From the NCBI RefSeq assembly GCF_000819885.1, contig NZ_CDBO01000013.1, forward strand, positions 1-64,000: 64,000 nucleotides of DNA. Reading direction: 5' to 3'. Positions 29,385 to 38,885 of the stretch are shown here, piece after piece; position 1 is the stretch's first letter; each line of letters begins with the position of its first letter. A program made the position numbers and the translations under genes. This stretch comes from Aeromonas fluvialis. Its GTDB lineage: Bacteria > Pseudomonadota > Gammaproteobacteria > Enterobacterales > Aeromonadaceae. The notes under the pieces are model-generated. The model was not told where the DNA came from. It made no database searches and was given only the letters and a program-made list of their open reading frames with translations.

Positions 29385-30146
29385 TCATGGGGTTGCGTGC
29401 TGTTGTACGCCGTACTTTGTCCAAAGGGGATCCAGTTCACCCTTTTGTTGCAGGGTCGCCAACCACTGTTCCAACTGGGCTGAGGTAATGGGGGCAGCAG
29501 GGTGGAGAATGGCGCGGTGTTGATACCGTTGGTCCCATTTTTGCGAGATCAGCAGCTGGTCGGCCGTGTCGGGGTGGGCCAGCAGATACTGGTTAAGGTA
29601 TGAGATGTTGAGAATGGCCACATCGCCACGCCCTTTGAGCAGGGCTTGCAGGGCGTTGATGTTGTCTTTGACCAGCGTGATATTGAGCTTGCGCTGCAGG
29701 TAGACAGGGTCGGCATTGAACTGGCCGACGCCGTAGTGATAGCCGGCCACCCCGATAAGGTGGTGCTGGGAGGGGTCGTCGAAGAAGCGTTGATCCCGGC
29801 CTGCTTTGCGCAGGGCCACATAGACCTCGCCACCACCTAGAAAAGGGGCAGTCATCTTGAATTTATCTGTGTTCCAACCCCATTTGCTGTCTTCAAACAG
29901 CATCAGCGAGAAACGGCCCAGATCGAGCGCCTTGTAGCGGTTGGTGGCCGATGTGGGGACAAAGACGAATCTGACCTCTTGCTGGATTTCGTTGAGCTTG
30001 GCGACCAGATCCAGTGTCAGCCCTTCATAGTGCGAATCGGAGAGTTTGACCACGAAGGGGGCATAGGGGTATCCGCCAACCTTGATGAGGGGGTGGCTCC
30101 AGCCAGACAGGCTGAACAAGAGCAAAAACCAGCACCAATATCTCAT
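29385..30146 (-). CDS. Periplasmic substrate-binding protein (SBP_bac_3-like)
   Basis: 253 residues with a signal peptide (MRYWCWFLLLFSLSGWS). The order IKVGGYPYAPFVV, YEGLTLDLVAKLNE and later GRGDVAILNISYL fits family 3 solute-binding proteins of amino-acid transporters. No permease or ATPase gene is adjacent, so it may be an orphan sensor-type binding protein. The gene lies 52 bases upstream of the DUF748 start on the same strand. Confidence 0.75.
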   Translation of the reverse strand: MRYWCWFLLLFSLSGWSHPLIKVGGYPYAPFVVKLSDSHYEGLTLDLVAKLNEIQQEVRFVFVPTSATNRYKALDLGRFSLMLFEDSKWGWNTDKFKMTAPFLGGGEVYVALRKAGRDQRFFDDPSQHHLIGVAGYHYGVGQFNADPVYLQRKLNITLVKDNINALQALLKGRGDVAILNISYLNQYLLAHPDTADQLLISQKWDQRYQHRAILHPAAPITSAQLEQWLATLQQKGELDPLWTKYGVQQHATP

Positions 30147-30182
30147 GGGATCCCCCAGGCAATAGATTGCTCCCAGATTCGG

Positions 30183-30593
30183 TTAATCTGCGCCGGTTTT
30201 CAAGTTGTTAAGGGAATTTACACAGCGCTGTTCGGCCGCCTCCAGCTCGGCCATCACCATCTGGATATCCTCCAGTTGCTGGCGCAGCACGTCGCGTTTT
30301 GCCTCGATAAGCTGGATCATGGAGTGGAGTTGGGTGTTGCTCGACCGGTCGGTGTCGTACATATCGAACAGCTCGCGGATCTCCGCCAGGCTAAACCCCA
30401 GCCGTTTGCCGCGCAGAGTCAACTTGAGCCGGATCTTGTCCCGGTGGCTGTAGATGCGGGTTTGCCCCTCCCGGGTCGGGGTGAGCAACCCCTCGTCCTC
30501 GTAGTAGCGGATGGTGCGCGGCGTAACATCGAACTCATGGGCTAATTCCGAAATGCTGTAGGTGATCTCTTTGCCGGGCAGGGGACGGGACAT
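30183..30593 (-). CDS. liuR: MerR-family regulator LiuR
   Basis: About 136 residues. N-terminal MerR helix-turn-helix: YSISELAHEFDVTPRTIRYYEDEGLLTPTREGQTRIY, then a coiled dimerisation helix. No cysteine cluster for metal, which fits LiuR, the known regulator of leucine and branched-chain degradation in proteobacteria. It is the last gene of the liu operon here, overlapping the end of liuE, rather than first as in Pseudomonas. The ATG at 30593 has AGGAG with spacing of eight; the ATG at 30599 is too close to the site. Confidence 0.85.
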   Translation of the reverse strand: MSRPLPGKEITYSISELAHEFDVTPRTIRYYEDEGLLTPTREGQTRIYSHRDKIRLKLTLRGKRLGFSLAEIRELFDMYDTDRSSNTQLHSMIQLIEAKRDVLRQQLEDIQMVMAELEAAEQRCVNSLNNLKTGAD

Positions 30594-30595
30594 GG

Positions 30596-31564
30596 TCATG
30601 ACTCCTGTTGCCGGGAGAGGGGCTGGCAGAGGCGGGCACGCAGCCGTTCGGCATTGGCGTGCAATGCCTGGCCGACCCGCGAGCCGTTGGGGCGACCGAG
30701 CTGCTTGCTGACCCACTGACCGGTGGCGGCCAGTTTGTCGAGATCCACCCCCGTCGTCATGCCAAGGCCGTGCAGCAGGTAGACCACCTCTTCCGAGGCA
30801 ACATTGCCGGAGGCCCCAGGGGCATAGGGGCAGCCGCCAAGGCCTGCCACCGAGCAGTCGATGGTGCGAATACCGCGCTCCAGCGCGGGCAGCAGATTGG
30901 CCAGCGCCTGGCCGTAGGTGTCGTGAAAATGGACCGCGAGCCGACCCGCGGGGATCTCGTGCAGCACCGCATCCAGCATGGGCGCCACCGTGCCCGGGGT
31001 GCCGACGCCGATGGTGTCCCCCAGCGAAATTTCTTGGCAGCCGAGATCCAGCAACTGCTCGGCCATGGCGGCGACCCGTTTCGGGCGGGTCGGACCGTCG
31101 AACGGGCAGGCGATGACGGTGGAGAGATAACCGCGCACCTTGATGCCGAGGCGGCGTGCCTCCTGTACCAGCGGGGCGAAGCGCACCAGGGACTCTTCGA
31201 CGCTGATGCCGATATTGGCGCGGGTAAACCCGTCGGAGCAGGCGGTAAAGAGGCCAATCTCGTCGGCGCGGGCGGCAATGGCAGCTTGCAAGCCTTGCAA
31301 ATTGGGCACCAGGGCACCGTAACGGGTCGGCCCCTTGCGCGGCAGAGCCTGAAACAGTGCGGCGGAGTCTGCCATCTGCGGCACTTTGTTGGGCGAGACG
31401 AAGGCGCCCACCTCGATGCGTTGCAGGCCGCTGTCGGCCAGTCGCTGGATCAGCTCCAGCCGCTGGATCAGTGCCAGCGGGCTGGTTTCATTTTGCAGGC
31501 CATCTCGCGGCCCCATCTCCACCAGACTGACCCTGTCATCCGGCATGGCTAATCCTCTGGTCAT
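30596..31564 (-). CDS. liuE: Hydroxymethylglutaryl-CoA lyase
   Basis: 322 residues. Splits HMG-CoA to acetyl-CoA and acetoacetate, the last step of leucine breakdown. DRE-TIM fold: VSLVEMGPRDGLQNE with metal and substrate residues, HFHDTYGQALAN with the metal histidines, and the catalytic-cysteine loop GLGGCPYAPGASGNVA. The start ATG overlaps the liuD stop (ATGA). Confidence 0.95.
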   Translation of the reverse strand: MTRGLAMPDDRVSLVEMGPRDGLQNETSPLALIQRLELIQRLADSGLQRIEVGAFVSPNKVPQMADSAALFQALPRKGPTRYGALVPNLQGLQAAIAARADEIGLFTACSDGFTRANIGISVEESLVRFAPLVQEARRLGIKVRGYLSTVIACPFDGPTRPKRVAAMAEQLLDLGCQEISLGDTIGVGTPGTVAPMLDAVLHEIPAGRLAVHFHDTYGQALANLLPALERGIRTIDCSVAGLGGCPYAPGASGNVASEEVVYLLHGLGMTTGVDLDKLAATGQWVSKQLGRPNGSRVGQALHANAERLRARLCQPLSRQQES

Positions 31565-33555
31565 GATCTGCTCGCTTGTTGGTTGATGGCGTTATGCGCC
31601 GGGGCGGTATCTGCATCGGCAAAGCGCACCAGCACAGCCCCCTGGCTCACCTGATCGCCCGGCTTGCACTGCAGGGCTTCAACTATCCCGTCTCGCTCTG
31701 CGTGCAACTGATGTTCCATCTTCATCGCTTCCAGCACCAGCAGTGGTTGCCCCTTGTTGACAGTTTGCCCCTGCTCGACCAGCACGGCCACCACGATGCC
31801 GTGCATGGGAGCGATGGCACCCTGCACCTTCTCGTTTGCCTGATCATGGTGGTGATCGTGTTGTTGATCAGCGGCAGTGACACGTATGCGCTGGTCCGCC
31901 AGGGTCATGACAAAGGTTGCCTCCGTGCCTGCGACCGTCTGAATGGGGATCTGCTGCCAGCAGCCACCCTGTTGCAGGAGGATATGGTCATCGCCTCTCT
32001 GGTAGCAAAGGATCTCCCCTTGCCACTCAAACTGGCCGCCATGATCGTGAAGGGTCAATACCCGGCGCTCATCGCCGATGCGCACCGCCGCCGTCCAGCT
32101 GCGATCCGGCCCCAGCCGAAATCCGCAGGCCTGCTGCCAGGGGGAGTGACCCGCAGGGCGGCTCGCCAGCCAGAGGGCAGCCAGCGGCCAGGCGAGCTCA
32201 GGAATGGGCTGCGCTGTGGTGGGGATGGGCCACTGGGTATGGTGGCGCATGGCCAAGACATCAGGCTCTTCACACAGCCGCAGCAGCAGCGGGCCGTTGT
32301 GCACCAACGGGCCGAGATCCAGCGCCGCCAGCGCATCGGCCAGTTTGGCGAACGCCTCGGCGCGGTTCTGGCCGTGGGCGATTAGCTTGGCGATCATGGG
32401 ATCGTAATAGGGGCTGACCTCATCGCCAGCGGTAACGCCGGTGTCGATGCGCACGCCAACGGGCCAGTGGAGCCAGTGGATGGGCCCGCTGGCAGGCAGA
32501 AAACCGGCCGCCACATCCTCGGCGTAGAGGCGCGCCTCCACCGCATAGCCGCGCAGCACCACTTCATCCTGAGTCAGTGGCAGCGGCTTGCCTTCGGCCA
32601 CTGCCAGCTGCCAAGCCACCAGATCCTGCCCGGTCACGGCTTCGGTGACGGGATGTTCCACTTGCAGCCGGGTGTTCATCTCCATAAAGAAGAATTCATC
32701 CTTGCAGAGCAGAAATTCGATGGTGCCCGCCCCCTGATAGTGGATGGCTTTGGCAGCGGCCACGGCCGCATCCCCCATGGCACGCCGCAGAGCCGGAGGG
32801 ATGTCGGGGGCGGGCGCCTCTTCGATCACCTTCTGGTGGCGTCGCTGCAAAGAGCAGTCCCTGTCCCCCAGATAGATGGCGTTGCCGAGGCTATCGGCAA
32901 AGACCTGCACCTCCACATGGCGAGCTTGGGGCAGATAGCGCTCCAGCAGTACCAGATCGTCACCAAAGGCGGCCTTGGCTTCCCGTTTAACTGCCGCCAG
33001 CGACTCGTCAAACTCGGCCAGCTGATCGACCCGGCGCATCCCCTTGCCACCGCCGCCACTGGCCGCCTTGATCAGTAGCGGGAAGCCAATCTGGCTCACC
33101 TGATCGCGCAAGAAGTCCGGCCGCTGATCCGTGCCGTGATAGCCGGGCAGCACAGGTACGCCGGCAGCCTGCATCAGCGCCTTGGCGCCCGATTTGTCGC
33201 CCATGGCGAGAATGGCTGCACCGCTTGGACCGACAAAGCGCAGGCCGCGTTGCTCGCAGGCGGTGGCAAAATCGCTGTTTTCCGACAGAAAGCCGTAACC
33301 GGGATGGATGGCATCGGCACGCGCCGCTTTGGCAATCTTCAGCACCTTGCCGGTGTCGAGATAGCTCTCTCTGGCCGGTGCAGGCCCCAGATGCCAGGCC
33401 TCATCAGCCAGACGGGTGTGCATGGCGTGGGCGTCGGCATCGGAGTAGAGGGCGATGGTGTGGATGCCGAGGCGTTTCGCCGTCTTGATGATCCGCACGG
33501 CGATTTCGCCGCGATTAGCGATCAGCAGGCGCTTAATTGGAGTGTGATGAGTCAT
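31561..33555 (-). CDS. liuD: Methylcrotonyl-CoA carboxylase biotin-containing subunit
   Basis: 664 residues. Biotin carboxylase domain first (RLLIANRGEIAVRIIKTAKRLG, ATP-grasp loop KAASGGGGKGMRRV, catalytic EMNTRLQVEHPVTE), then a linker and a C-terminal biotinyl domain with the lysine in VLEAMKMEHQ. Works with LiuB. The ATG at 33555 has GGGAG ahead. Directly upstream is a 38-codon ORF that looks like a diverged copy of this gene's own start. Confidence 0.95.
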   Translation of the reverse strand: MTHHTPIKRLLIANRGEIAVRIIKTAKRLGIHTIALYSDADAHAMHTRLADEAWHLGPAPARESYLDTGKVLKIAKAARADAIHPGYGFLSENSDFATACEQRGLRFVGPSGAAILAMGDKSGAKALMQAAGVPVLPGYHGTDQRPDFLRDQVSQIGFPLLIKAASGGGGKGMRRVDQLAEFDESLAAVKREAKAAFGDDLVLLERYLPQARHVEVQVFADSLGNAIYLGDRDCSLQRRHQKVIEEAPAPDIPPALRRAMGDAAVAAAKAIHYQGAGTIEFLLCKDEFFFMEMNTRLQVEHPVTEAVTGQDLVAWQLAVAEGKPLPLTQDEVVLRGYAVEARLYAEDVAAGFLPASGPIHWLHWPVGVRIDTGVTAGDEVSPYYDPMIAKLIAHGQNRAEAFAKLADALAALDLGPLVHNGPLLLRLCEEPDVLAMRHHTQWPIPTTAQPIPELAWPLAALWLASRPAGHSPWQQACGFRLGPDRSWTAAVRIGDERRVLTLHDHGGQFEWQGEILCYQRGDDHILLQQGGCWQQIPIQTVAGTEATFVMTLADQRIRVTAADQQHDHHHDQANEKVQGAIAPMHGIVVAVLVEQGQTVNKGQPLLVLEAMKMEHQLHAERDGIVEALQCKPGDQVSQGAVLVRFADADTAPAHNAINQQASRS

Positions 33556-33668
33556 TTTGGCTCCCTGTTGTTCAAGGTGCACAAGTGCAAAACGTGTTGA
33601 TCCGCACTCCGGTTATATTCGCCGTGGTTGGCGATCAGCAGACCTTTAATCGGGGTGTGATGGGTCAT
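33552..33668 (-). other. 38-codon ORF from a duplicated liuD start
   Basis: Starts with ATG overlapping the liuC stop (ATGA) and ends with TGA overlapping the liuD ATG (ATGA). Its first residues, MTHHTPIKGLLIANHGE, repeat the liuD start MTHHTPIKRLLIANRGE. Most of the base differences over those 17 codons are at third positions. After that an indel shifts it out of register (the GTGCGGATCA block is still shared), so the remainder is not carboxylase. It looks like a relic of a former liuD start now working, if at all, as a translated bridge. Confidence 0.8.
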
Positions 33669-34519
33669 GTCTCATCCTTGAAACGGGGACGCCAGGCGGG
33701 AGGGCGTTTGTCGAAGAAGGCCTGTATCCCCTCCTGGGCTTCGAGCCCCACGCGAACCCGGGCAATGGTCTCGACGGTTTTTTCTTCATGAAGGCGGGAA
33801 GGGTGGGCCTCTATCGCCGCCAGCAGCCGTTTGGTCTCTTTCATCGCTTCCGGCCCGTTGCGGCACAGACGCAGGGCCTGCGCCCGTCCCTCCGCCAGCA
33901 GTTGATCCGGCTTGCAGAGTTGATGTGCCACATTGAGCCGACAGGCGGTGATGGCATCGAACGGCTCGGCACTGAGCATGTAGCGGCGCGCCTGACGCAT
34001 TCCCATGGCACGTACAACGTAGGGGCTGATTACGGCAGGCACCAGGCCAAGGCTTACCTCTGAGAGGCAGAAGCGGGCATCGTCGCTGGCCAGCACCAGA
34101 TCGCAGGCACAGATCAGCCCCAGCGCCCCGCCATAGGCGGCCCCTTGCACCAGCGCCACCGTGGGGAAGGGGAGCTCGTCGAGGGTCTGCATCAGCCGCG
34201 CCAATACCCGGGCATCTTCCCGGTTGTGCTCGAAATCGGCGTGGGCCAGATTGCGCATCCAGTTGAGGTCGGCGCCCGCGCAAAAGTGTTTTCCCTCTGC
34301 CCGCAGCAACAGTGCATGGGGTCGTTCGGCAAGGGAGTGGCCATGGAGATGGGCCAGATCATCGAGGCAGTTGAGTAGCCCCAGCATCAGCTCGGCATCA
34401 AAGGCGTTGTGGCGGGCCGGGCGCGACAGCACCAGCTCGGCCAGCGGGCCATGCCGCTCCAGCCGAAACGGGCCTTGTGTTGAAGAGCCAAGTGCTGAGG
34501 AAGTGAGTGGATCTGACAT
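33665..34519 (-). CDS. liuC: Methylglutaconyl-CoA hydratase
   Basis: 284-residue crotonase-fold enzyme converting 3-methylglutaconyl-CoA to HMG-CoA. Oxyanion-hole segments HFCAGADLNWM and VQGAAYGGALGLICACDLVLA, and the family pattern ARFCLSEVSLGLVPAVISPYV, are present. Lies between liuB (11-base gap) and the small ORF before liuD. Confidence 0.92.
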   Translation of the reverse strand: MSDPLTSSALGSSTQGPFRLERHGPLAELVLSRPARHNAFDAELMLGLLNCLDDLAHLHGHSLAERPHALLLRAEGKHFCAGADLNWMRNLAHADFEHNREDARVLARLMQTLDELPFPTVALVQGAAYGGALGLICACDLVLASDDARFCLSEVSLGLVPAVISPYVVRAMGMRQARRYMLSAEPFDAITACRLNVAHQLCKPDQLLAEGRAQALRLCRNGPEAMKETKRLLAAIEAHPSRLHEEKTVETIARVRVGLEAQEGIQAFFDKRPPAWRPRFKDET

Positions 34520-34530
34520 CGTTTTGCTCC

Positions 34531-36132
34531 TTACATCCGGAAGATGCCGTACTGCTCGGGTTCAATGCGGGCACCCTGACAGGCTGCCAGCGTCAGCGCC
34601 AGCACGATGCGGCTCTGGGCCGGGTCGATGACGCCATCATCCCAGAGGCGGGCGCTGGCGTAGTAGGGGTGACCCTGGCGCTCATACTGCTCGATCACCG
34701 GGGCACGGATGGCGGTCGCTTCCTGTTCGCTCAAGTCCTTGCCCTCGGTTGCCAGCTTGTCCCGACGCACCTGCACCAGCACCCCGGCAGCTTGCTCGCC
34801 ACCCATGACAGAAATGCGGCTGTTGGGCCAGCTAAAGAGAAAATCGGGTTCATAGGCGCGGCCACACATGCCGTAGTTGCCAGCGCCAAAGCTGCCGCCG
34901 ACGATCAGGGTGATCTTGGGCACCCGGCTGCAGGCTACGGCGGTCACCAGCTTGGCGCCGTGCTTGGCGATCCCCTCTTTTTCTGCGCGACTCCCCACCA
35001 TAAAGCCGGTGATGTTCTGCAAAAAGAGCAGCGGAATGGCGCGCCGGTTACAGAGCTGGATAAAGTGGGCCCCCTTCTGGGCACTGTCACTGTGCAGCAC
35101 GCCGTTGTTGGCGAGGATCCCCACCTCCATGCCGCAAATACGGGCAAAGCCGGTGACCAGGGTCGTACCGAACAGCGCCTTGAATTCGTCAAAGTCAGAG
35201 CTATCTACCAGTCGGGCGATCAGTTCGCGGGCGTCGTAAGGGCGTTTGAGACTGGTGCCCACCAGACCGTAGAGCTCCTCTATGGGGTAACAGGGGGGCT
35301 CGTAGCCGGGGTTGGTCGCTACCGGCTCGTTACCCAGATGAGTAACCAGCGTGCGGGCGATAGCCAGCGCATGGGCATCGTCACGGGCCATGTGATCCGC
35401 CACACCTGAGTGGGCGCAGTGCACCTCGGCGCCGCCCAGGGCCTCGGCGCTGATCTCTTCCCCTGTGGCGGCCTTGACCAGCGGCGGGCCAGCCAGAAAG
35501 ATGGTGGCTTGGCTCTTGACCATGATGGATTCATCCGCCATGGCAGGGACGTAGGCGCCGCCAGCGGTGCAGAGCCCCATCACCACCGCCAGTTGGGGGA
35601 TGTTCTGGGCCGACATGCGGGCCTGGTTGTAGAAGATGCGGCCAAAGTGATCCCGGTCGGGGAACACCTCATCCTGCATCGGCAAGAAGGCACCGCCGGA
35701 ATCCACCAGATAGAGGCAGGGGAGGCGCAGCCGCTCGGCGATGGCTTGGGCGCGCAGGTGTTTTTTCACCGTGAGCGGGTAGTAGGTGCCACCCTTCACG
35801 GTGGCGTCGTTCACCACCAGCATGCAGAGCCGGCCCGAAACCCGGCCGATGCCGGTGATGATACCGGCGGCGGGCACCGGCTCGTCATAGACCTGCCAGC
35901 CAGCCAGCGCCGACAGTTCGAGAAATGGGGAGCCCGGGTCCAGCAGTTGATTGATGCGCTCGCGGGGCAGCAGCTTGCCGCGAGCCTGATGGCGGGCGTT
36001 GTTGGCCGCGCCGCCCCCTTGCGCGATCTCGGCAATGCGAGCATGGAGGTCATCGACCAGCCCCTGCATGGCGTCCCGATTGGCCGCATATTCCGGGCTT
36101 GCGGTGTCGAGGCGGGAGTGGAGCCTGCTCAT
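34531..36132 (-). CDS. liuB: Methylcrotonyl-CoA carboxylase carboxyltransferase subunit
   Basis: 533 residues. Transfers carboxyl from biotin to methylcrotonyl-CoA. Carboxyltransferase fold with [54 protein letters not shown] and [14 protein letters not shown]. The start overlaps the liuA stop by four bases. Confidence 0.95.
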   Translation of the reverse strand: MSRLHSRLDTASPEYAANRDAMQGLVDDLHARIAEIAQGGGAANNARHQARGKLLPRERINQLLDPGSPFLELSALAGWQVYDEPVPAAGIITGIGRVSGRLCMLVVNDATVKGGTYYPLTVKKHLRAQAIAERLRLPCLYLVDSGGAFLPMQDEVFPDRDHFGRIFYNQARMSAQNIPQLAVVMGLCTAGGAYVPAMADESIMVKSQATIFLAGPPLVKAATGEEISAEALGGAEVHCAHSGVADHMARDDAHALAIARTLVTHLGNEPVATNPGYEPPCYPIEELYGLVGTSLKRPYDARELIARLVDSSDFDEFKALFGTTLVTGFARICGMEVGILANNGVLHSDSAQKGAHFIQLCNRRAIPLLFLQNITGFMVGSRAEKEGIAKHGAKLVTAVACSRVPKITLIVGGSFGAGNYGMCGRAYEPDFLFSWPNSRISVMGGEQAAGVLVQVRRDKLATEGKDLSEQEATAIRAPVIEQYERQGHPYYASARLWDDGVIDPAQSRIVLALTLAACQGARIEPEQYGIFRM

Positions 36133-37271
36133 GGGTTATCCTCCATCAGCTCGCGGCCGATGAGCCAGCGGCGGATCTCCGAGGTGCCGGCGCCTATCTC
36201 GTAGAGCTTGGCGTCCCGCAGCAGGCGGCCGGTGGGGTATTCGTTGATGTAGCCGTTGCCGCCGAGCAGCTGGATAGCGTCGAGCGCCATCTGGGTGGCG
36301 TTTTCGGCGGCAAACAGGATGGCGGCCGCGCAATCTTTACGGCTGGTGCGACCCTGATCACAGGCGCTCGCCACCGAGTAGACCAGCGCCCGGCTGCTGG
36401 CGAGGCGGGTATACATGTCTGCAAGCTTGCCCTGCACCAACTGGAACTCGCCGATGGCCTGGCCGAACTGCTTGCGCTCACGCACATAGGGCAGCACCAC
36501 ATCCATGCAGGCCTGCATGATGCCAAGGGGGCCCGCCGCCAGTACCACCCGCTCGTAATCGAGCCCGCTCATCAGCACCTTGACCCCGCCGTGCAAGGGG
36601 CCCAGCAGGTTCTCCTGTGGCACCTGGCAGTGGTCGAACACCAGCTCGCAGGTGCTGGAGCCGCGCATCCCCAGCTTGTCGAGCTTCTGGGCGGTGGAGA
36701 AACCGGGAGTGCCTGCCTCGACGATAAAGGCGGAGATGCCTTTGGGGCCGGCGGCGGGATCCGTCTTGGCATAGATGACGAAGGTGTCGGCATCCGGGCC
36801 GTTGGTGATCCACATCTTGTTGCCGTTGAGCACGAAGTGATCGCCCTCGCGCACCGCGGTCAGGCGCATGCTCACCACGTCGGAGCCCGCCCCCGGTTCG
36901 CTCATGGCCAGCGCCCCCACATGCTCGCCGCTCACCAGCGGGGGCAGGTAGCGTGCTTTTTGCTCCGCCGTGCCGTGGCGGTGGATCTGGTTGATGCAGA
37001 GGTTGGAGTGGGCGCCGTAGGAGAGACCGACCGAAGCGCTGGCGCGGCTCACCTGCTCCATCACCAGCACATGGGCCAGATAGCCGAGGTTCACCCCGTC
37101 ATACTCCTCGGCCACTGTGATGCCGTGCAGCCCCAGCTCACCCATCCGGGGCCAGAGATCGCGGGGGAAGGCGTTGCTCTGATCGATCTCGCCGGCGCGC
37201 GGGGCGATCACTTGTCGGCAGAAGGCCGCAACCTGTTCGGTCAGGGCATTGAGGGTCTCATCCATCTGCAT
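36129..37271 (-). CDS. liuA: Isovaleryl-CoA dehydrogenase
   Basis: 380 residues, FAD-dependent; oxidises isovaleryl-CoA to methylcrotonyl-CoA. [16 protein letters not shown] and [17 protein letters not shown] are acyl-CoA dehydrogenase signatures, and the catalytic base lies in the [16 protein letters not shown] region as in isovaleryl-CoA dehydrogenases. The ATG at 37271 has AAGGAG seven bases ahead. The N-terminus is about 10 residues shorter than the usual form. Confidence 0.92.
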   Translation of the reverse strand: MQMDETLNALTEQVAAFCRQVIAPRAGEIDQSNAFPRDLWPRMGELGLHGITVAEEYDGVNLGYLAHVLVMEQVSRASASVGLSYGAHSNLCINQIHRHGTAEQKARYLPPLVSGEHVGALAMSEPGAGSDVVSMRLTAVREGDHFVLNGNKMWITNGPDADTFVIYAKTDPAAGPKGISAFIVEAGTPGFSTAQKLDKLGMRGSSTCELVFDHCQVPQENLLGPLHGGVKVLMSGLDYERVVLAAGPLGIMQACMDVVLPYVRERKQFGQAIGEFQLVQGKLADMYTRLASSRALVYSVASACDQGRTSRKDCAAAILFAAENATQMALDAIQLLGGNGYINEYPTGRLLRDAKLYEIGAGTSEIRRWLIGRELMEDNP

Positions 37272-37383
37272 CCATGCTCTCCTTGCGGATATGACAGTCG
37301 GGTAGGAAGGTTGGTTCGACCAGCTGACTGGGCGTCTCGGCGGGCAGTGGTCAGTCCATTTATGCACTTCACTTCTGTCATAA

Positions 37384-37401
37384 GTTTACGTTAGCGTAAA
37401 C
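37384..37401. promoter_or_regulatory. LiuR-type operator between divergent BCAA operons
   Basis: Perfect inverted repeat GTTTACG-TTAG-CGTAAAC, followed by a further half-like GTAAAT. It lies 113 bases ahead of liuA and 187 ahead of the divergent acyl-CoA dehydrogenase gene in a 316-base gap that shows no ORF. MerR regulators bind such spaced dyads, and a TTTACG..CGTAAA pattern fits what I recall of LiuR sites. Binding by LiuR is inference. Confidence 0.6.
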
Positions 37402-37587
37402 GTAAATCAATTGTTAATCTGTTGTGGGTCGAAAGAGGGGGCGTGATCGCGTCATCAGCGACCACGACAACCGCGCCATAGTGGCAGATCCGAATGACCA
37501 GTGTGTGGGCGCCGCGTCATAAAGCGCTAACTCAGGAAAATAAGCGCGGGACAATAAGCGCGGGGCAACAAGGGAGCGAACGACGAG

Positions 37588-38745
37588 ATGGATTTTACCC
37601 TGACCGATGATCAACAGGCGTATGTGGAGGCGGCCGCCGCCTTTGCCGACGATGCGCTCAAACCCCATGCCGCGCGCTGGGATAAAGAACACGAGTTTCC
37701 GATCCCGACCATCAAGCAGGCGGCCGAACTCGGTTTTTGCGGTCTCTATACCCCGGAGCAGTTTGGCGGATTGGGGTTGCCGCGCCTCGATGCGAGCCTC
37801 ATCTTCGAGCGCCTCGCCATGGGGTGTACCTCGACCACGGCGTATCTGACCATTCACAACATGGTGAGCTGGATGCTGGGCAATTGGTTGCCCACCGAGG
37901 TTGCCAAGGAGTGGGTGCCCAAACTGGCCAGCGGCGAATTGCTGGGCTCCTACTGCCTCACCGAGCCGGGCGCGGGCTCAGATGCGGCGGCCCTCAAGAC
38001 CCGTGCGCTGCGCGAGGGTGACAGCTACCTCATCGAAGGGACCAAGGTCTTTATCTCGGGGGCGGGTAGCACAGACGTGCTGGTGGTGATGGCGCGCACC
38101 GGTGGTGAAGGGGCGGCGGGGATCTCTGCCTTTATGGTGCCGGCCGACAGCGCGGGCATCGTCTATGGCAAGCCGGAAGAGAAGCTGGGCTGGAACAGCC
38201 AGCCGACCAGGGAGGTGGCGTTCAACGGGGTGCGCGTCCCTGTGAGCTATCGGCTCGGTGAGGAGGGGGAAGGGTTCAAGTTTGCCATGCAGGCCCTCGA
38301 TGGGGGGCGCATCAATATTGCCACCTGCTCGGTAGGCACCGCCCAGCAGGCGCTCGATGATGCGCTGGCCTATGTGCAGCAGCGCCAGCAATTTGGTCAC
38401 CCGATCAGCGAATTCCAGAGCGTGCAGTTTCGCCTTGCCGACATGGCGACCGAGCTGGCTGCCGCCCGTTTGCTGGTGCGTCAGGCCGCCGACAAGCTGG
38501 ATCGCGGGGCGCCGGACAAGAGTGCCTGGTGCGCCATGGCCAAGCGTTTTGCCACCGATGTGGGTTATCGGGTCTGCGATGAGGCTCTGCAACTCTTTGG
38601 CGGCTATGGTTATATCCGCGAGTATCCGCTCGAGCGCTATCTGCGCGATACCCGGGTACACCGCATTCTGGAGGGCACCAACGAGGTGATGCGACTCATC
38701 ATCGCGCGTCGCATGCTGGCCGATCCCGGCTTGTCGCTGGGCTAA
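37588..38745 (+). CDS. Isobutyryl/2-methyl-branched acyl-CoA dehydrogenase
   Basis: 385 residues, acyl-CoA dehydrogenase fold. GSYCLTEPGAGSDAAALKTRA and KVFISGAGSTDVLVVMART are the FAD-contacting segments; the glutamate base lies in HRILEGTNEVMRLIIARR near the C-terminus, as in short-chain and branched-chain enzymes. Together with the hydratase, hydrolase and dehydrogenase genes downstream it most likely serves valine and isoleucine breakdown. First gene of the divergent operon. Confidence 0.88.
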   Translation: MDFTLTDDQQAYVEAAAAFADDALKPHAARWDKEHEFPIPTIKQAAELGFCGLYTPEQFGGLGLPRLDASLIFERLAMGCTSTTAYLTIHNMVSWMLGNWLPTEVAKEWVPKLASGELLGSYCLTEPGAGSDAAALKTRALREGDSYLIEGTKVFISGAGSTDVLVVMARTGGEGAAGISAFMVPADSAGIVYGKPEEKLGWNSQPTREVAFNGVRVPVSYRLGEEGEGFKFAMQALDGGRINIATCSVGTAQQALDDALAYVQQRQQFGHPISEFQSVQFRLADMATELAAARLLVRQAADKLDRGAPDKSAWCAMAKRFATDVGYRVCDEALQLFGGYGYIREYPLERYLRDTRVHRILEGTNEVMRLIIARRMLADPGLSLG

Positions 38746-38885
38746 CCGGTGGTCGCATCAAGGGGGTGTCTACTGCCACCCGATTTGCGCCATGCCATGC
38801 CGGTTTCGGCTTTGTGAGCCAGCCACAGGTTGGTGTCATTCAAGCCTGTCATCATGGCGGCAGCTTCATCGACAAGGACAATGTT

